DNA of 40,973 bases from Oscillospiraceae bacterium (GTDB taxonomy: Bacteria > Bacillota > Clostridia > Oscillospirales > Oscillospiraceae), in NCBI GenBank assembly GCA_017465745.1, contig JAFTVM010000037.1, positions 1 to 40,973 of the forward strand. The letters run 5' to 3'. Positions 38,091 to 40,973 of the stretch are shown here, piece after piece. Numbering within the stretch: the stretch's first letter is position 1; every line of letters starts with the position of its first letter. Under the pieces are notes generated by a model. It saw nothing but the letters and a program-made list of their open reading frames with translations, was not told the DNA's origin and searched no databases. A program made the translations under genes and the position numbers.

Positions 38091-39064
38091 GTAGCAATCG
38101 GTGGTACACCCCTTTCCCACGTAACTACGCAGGTACCCTCAGTTTTCTATCTTATAGGCTCGGTACGGAAGTTACGATTTCGCTACAGCCCGCTATAAAC
38201 ACCGTTTACACAGTGAAAGCCTTCCCCAATGATAAAGCAATCATCAATAACGTTGAACGTGCTGCTGTTGCCTCAGGATCGAACACCTCCACCAACACTC
38301 TTTTCATGTTCACATACGGCGGTAACCCTGGATCAACCAACTACACTGGTACGAGCCGGGTTTACTACTGCAAAATCTGGCAGGATGGCGGCTTGGTGCG
38401 AGATTTCATTCCTGTATGGCGTGCAGGAACTGCGGGGATGTATGATCGGGTTAACAAGGTGTTCTATACCAGCGAGGGCACATCCGACTTTTATATGGGG
38501 CCTATACTTGGGCCAATGTATAAGTGTCTGATCCGCTCCAGCGCCACCATCTACACCGTCACCGACGGCACCCTCACGGCCCTGACGGAAACGGAACTCA
38601 GCGCAAGCCTGTTCCAGACCTACGGCGTGGACGACCTCCCGGACGGCTCCCTGCTGGTGGGGCTGACAGACCCGGAGGTGCTGTACTGGCATGACACCAC
38701 CGGCGATCTCCCGGTGTTGACAGCCGCCGTAACAGGTGCGCCACCGGTGCCGCAGATCGTGGTGACGGACGCGCAGGATATGTCGGACTCCACCATTCTG
38801 GGCATCGAGAGCGTCACCGTGACCGCCTCGGAGGATGTTCTGTTTGCAATATCCTTTAATGACGGAGCCACCTGGAAAGCCTACGACGGTGCCCAGTGGG
38901 TCACGGTGGATACGGAAAACGCAGGCATGACCAAAACCACCATGGAGAACATCAGTCTGGAAGCCTGGGCGGAGGTGGTGACCTCCACAGCCTACCGGAT
39001 CCGGTTCGTCCTGATGGACACCACAAGCTATGTGACCGAAGTGGTCATCAACTATCTCAACTAG
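38084..39064 (+). CDS. Phage tail/LamG-like structural protein, probably truncated at the start
   Basis: A 326-residue protein. The first part resembles the end of a concanavalin/LamG-like domain: YYCKIWQDGGLVRDFIPV, then MYDRVNKVFYTSEG. The second half, after about residue 145, has repeat-like beta-sheet segments and ends VTEVVINYLN. No ribosome site precedes ATG 38084, and the ATG lies inside the end of the previous frame, so it is probably joined to it by deletion and lacks its real N-terminus. It may be made poorly or not at all. Confidence 0.62.
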   Translation: MLSSNRWYTPFPRNYAGTLSFLSYRLGTEVTISLQPAINTVYTVKAFPNDKAIINNVERAAVASGSNTSTNTLFMFTYGGNPGSTNYTGTSRVYYCKIWQDGGLVRDFIPVWRAGTAGMYDRVNKVFYTSEGTSDFYMGPILGPMYKCLIRSSATIYTVTDGTLTALTETELSASLFQTYGVDDLPDGSLLVGLTDPEVLYWHDTTGDLPVLTAAVTGAPPVPQIVVTDAQDMSDSTILGIESVTVTASEDVLFAISFNDGATWKAYDGAQWVTVDTENAGMTKTTMENISLEAWAEVVTSTAYRIRFVLMDTTSYVTEVVINYLN

Positions 39065-39077
39065 GAGGGATAAAACA

Positions 39078-40532
39078 ATGCTGAAAGGTACGGCAACCAT
39101 TGAGTTGACCGATGTGAAAACCGGAAAAAAGGAAATCGTGAAGCACGACAACATGATCACCAACGCGATTTCTGACATCCTGAATACCTCCCCGTTCGGT
39201 ATGCACCACCGGGCGGTTTATGACCTGAACAATCTTCTTCCCATCGTCCCCAATCTGATCGGCGGCATTTTCCTGTACGAAAGCCCCCTGGAGGAAGATC
39301 CCTCCAAGTATTATGCCATCCAGAAGCTGACGGGCTACTCCAACAATGCGGTCAACTCCGGCGCCGATCCCATGCGTGGCTCCATGAACCAGACGGAGAG
39401 CGGCAAGCTGGAGGATGGGACAGGCTACCGCTTTGTCTTTGATTTCGGGACATCCCAGGGTAATGGCGATATTTCCGCCCTGGGTCTGACATCCAGGTGG
39501 GCAGGATCCTGCGGATGGGGTTCTACGCTGATCCAGAGCAGTCGGTTTGTTCAGCTCGAAAGAGTGGAGACAGAGTTAGTAGAAGAATATCTACAGGCCA
39601 GAGCCTGGATATGTCTTACTACAATTAAGGACGATGGATATATGTACGCCATTTGGCCGTACGCTAAAGGTGCATCTGTTTATAGATACCGCTGGCGGTA
39701 CGATGCGCTGGGGATGTTTGATACTGTTGCAGTTCATAAAGACCGTGAACTTTTCAAAACAATTTCCTTTGAATCCTTTCCGGCAGCAGCTATATCTAGC
39801 GCTGGTTATTTCTCTTTCTGCGATGGTGGCGATGGCTATATTTGGGGATTCCAGCACAGCGGAAATACTGATGGTAATTCCTCGGGTAATGCCACCGTCA
39901 ACTGGGTCAAGATCAATACGGATGACTGGACTGTTGAGGAAGGCACATGGACACTGGCGGCCCAGATTTACAGATTTGGTTATTACGCGGTAAATACATC
40001 CAACAATACTCCAAAGAGAACCAATCACCTTCTCGTGAAAAATGGTTATTTGTACTGTGTCAAGTATGACAAGACTGCGATCTACAAAATCAATCTGGAA
40101 AATCCCACTGACTTGATAGAGATTCCCTGTGATGGTTTCACGGTTTCTCCTGCTGCAGATCAGCTCGGCGCCACCAGCGCTACCTCTGTCGATTACGGTG
40201 GATGTACATTTAATTCCATTGGCGACCTGGTCTATTTTACAAACGGCTACATCCTGGATGATGTGGCATATAGAACCTATGCTCCCAGTTATTCAACTTC
40301 TAACTACCAAGGAAATTACGGTCTCGGTGGCTGCTGTGCTCCGAATCTGAGATTTGGGCCATTTGCGTTCTGGCCCGGAACTGAGTGTTGGCCGTATAAA
40401 GATACAGCATCTCGAACGGCAACACTCGCCCTCCTGACCCCTTACCTCGCCACCATCAATAATCTGGAAACCCCTGTCACCAAGACGGCGGATAAGACCA
40501 TGAAGATCACCTACATCCTGCGGGAGGAATAA
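39078..40532 (+). CDS. Phage tail protein, probable receptor-binding component
   Basis: A 484-residue protein. The front (KGTATIELTDVKTGK, then NMITNAISDILN) is a conserved start in tail proteins of Firmicutes phages. The middle has many aromatic and Gly residues and reads like a beta-rich domain for host contact; its codons and base composition differ from both ends. The end (NNLETPVTKTADKTMKITY) is GC-rich again. AGGAGGG precedes the ATG, and the gene lies 13 bases after the preceding frame. A host-binding role is inferred from position before the lysis gene. Confidence 0.72.
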   Translation: MLKGTATIELTDVKTGKKEIVKHDNMITNAISDILNTSPFGMHHRAVYDLNNLLPIVPNLIGGIFLYESPLEEDPSKYYAIQKLTGYSNNAVNSGADPMRGSMNQTESGKLEDGTGYRFVFDFGTSQGNGDISALGLTSRWAGSCGWGSTLIQSSRFVQLERVETELVEEYLQARAWICLTTIKDDGYMYAIWPYAKGASVYRYRWRYDALGMFDTVAVHKDRELFKTISFESFPAAAISSAGYFSFCDGGDGYIWGFQHSGNTDGNSSGNATVNWVKINTDDWTVEEGTWTLAAQIYRFGYYAVNTSNNTPKRTNHLLVKNGYLYCVKYDKTAIYKINLENPTDLIEIPCDGFTVSPAADQLGATSATSVDYGGCTFNSIGDLVYFTNGYILDDVAYRTYAPSYSTSNYQGNYGLGGCCAPNLRFGPFAFWPGTECWPYKDTASRTATLALLTPYLATINNLETPVTKTADKTMKITYILREE

Positions 40533-40535
40533 GCC

Positions 40536-40805
40536 ATGGAACACACCCATCTCGGATGGATCCATGGAGACGGCACCCTGGCGGTAGACACCGACTGGCC
40601 CGGCACCGTCCGGGGCTGGGTGCAGGTGGACAGCTTCCTCTCTGATCCCGCAGCCGCCCCCAATGCGGCCGCCCAGCTCCGCGCCGCCCTGTCCGGCTGC
40701 TCCGTGGAGACCATCACCATCTGCCAGCTGCTCCCCGACCCCGGCGGGCACATCCAATCCACCCTCCGCTCCCACCTGAGCGGCTACAATCTCATTTTTA
40801 CATAG
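40536..40805 (+). CDS. Small phage protein
   Basis: An 89-residue protein starting MEHTHLGWIHGDG, with no recognised family. It lies between a tail gene and the amidase, 3 bases after the former and 12 before the latter, with GGAGG upstream. It has the GC-rich codon use of its neighbours, and no membrane helix is seen, so it is not a holin. Confidence 0.65.
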   Translation: MEHTHLGWIHGDGTLAVDTDWPGTVRGWVQVDSFLSDPAAAPNAAAQLRAALSGCSVETITICQLLPDPGGHIQSTLRSHLSGYNLIFT

Positions 40806-40817
40806 GAGGAAATCAAC

Positions 40818-40973
40818 ATGTACAGAATCGCTATGAATGCAGGCCATTACCTGGGCACTCCCGGTAAGCGCATCACCAAGGCTCTGGATCCTAACGAGAC
40901 CCGGGAATGGACGCTCAACAACCGTGTGTGCGATAAGGTGGAACAGCGTCTGACCGGCTATACCGGCTATGAG
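40818..40973 (+). CDS. N-acetylmuramoyl-L-alanine amidase (endolysin), start only
   Basis: The window ends after 52 codons. The start reads MYRIAMNAGHYLGTPGKR, where AGHY..TPGKR is the zinc-binding entry motif of amidase_3-type phage lysins. AGGAGGAAATC precedes the ATG. The rest of the enzyme and any cell-wall-binding domain lie outside. Confidence 0.8.
   Translation, partial: MYRIAMNAGHYLGTPGKRITKALDPNETREWTLNNRVCDKVEQRLTGYTGYE

Larger units (their letters stand above)
33806..40973. mobile_element. Collapsed prophage integrated at tRNA-Ser(GGA), runs off the window
   Basis: Starts at the 3' end of tRNA-Ser with an integrase facing it, the usual layout of a tRNA-integrated phage. It contains an early region with integrase, HNH-like protein, repressor and divergent promoters. 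No replication, packaging or most head and tail genes remain: the portal and a head protein are cut, and tail-fibre and lysis genes follow directly. The right attachment site must lie beyond the window. Confidence 0.83.

Noticed and set aside
39078-40532. A diversity-generating retroelement target in the tail protein
   Set aside because: No template repeat or reverse transcriptase is in the window, and the variable part is long rather than limited to a short C-terminal repeat.
1-40973. CRISPR array
   Set aside because: No regularly spaced repeats of 24-40 bases were found. The repeats present are tRNA tails, terminators and palindromes.

Overview
The window looks like chromosome from an anaerobic, gut-type Clostridia (Firmicutes), most likely in the Oscillospirales. 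This rests on high-GC coding with strong AGGAGG ribosome sites, TTGACA-17-TATAAT promoters, a DUF3793 protein with a flavodoxin, several GNAT/pyrophosphatase/Nudix and polysaccharide-deacetylase genes, and REP/MITE-like palindromes typical of that order. The genus is not determined.

Bases 1-33,700 are mostly housekeeping and accessory chromosome. In order: tRNA-Arg; mutY and a PHP-domain phosphatase; a small Xre regulator; a divergent type II topoisomerase pair (B then A subunit); a YitT membrane protein and a transglutaminase-like lipoprotein; two identical tRNA-Gly genes flanking a candidate small RNA and a calcineurin-like phosphatase; an ogt / MazG-like / membrane-protein operon; tRNA-Asp; an esterase, a second alpha/beta hydrolase and an ATP-grasp ligase with highly expressed-type codon use; a DUF3793-flavodoxin operon behind two GTTAGC-N4-GCTAAC boxes; a nitroreductase, a 53-residue microprotein, a deacetylase and a three-domain GNAT-pyrophosphatase-Nudix protein; htrA; an AraC regulator; two membrane-anchored deacetylases flanking a possible structured RNA; a phosphohexomutase; a heterodimeric ABC exporter; and a flavodoxin-like reductase.

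Two integrations at tRNA genes are visible. The first (about 26.7-29.2 kb) is a 2.5-kb decayed element at tRNA-Thr(CGU). It is bounded by a 48-bp direct repeat of the tRNA 3' half and carries an Xre protein, the C-terminal half of a tyrosine recombinase, and a Panacea-type antitoxin with an unrecognised partner gene. The second starts right after tRNA-Ser(GGA) and runs off the right end. It is a prophage with an intact integrase, a repressor and divergent operators, but its structural region has collapsed: the portal lacks its N-terminus, the head protein is cut to 48 residues, and a LamG-like tail fragment, receptor-binding-type protein and amidase (endolysin) start follow.

The most unusual signals are outside the named genes. 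Tail-plus-terminator copies lie downstream of tRNA-Arg, tRNA-Gly and tRNA-Asp. A perfect orphan promoter drives a roughly 110-nt terminated transcript that contains the same palindromic core found at the DUF3793-flavodoxin promoter. The prophage carries covarying hairpins with a TTGCAG loop. All identifications come from reading motifs by eye; no database search was run.
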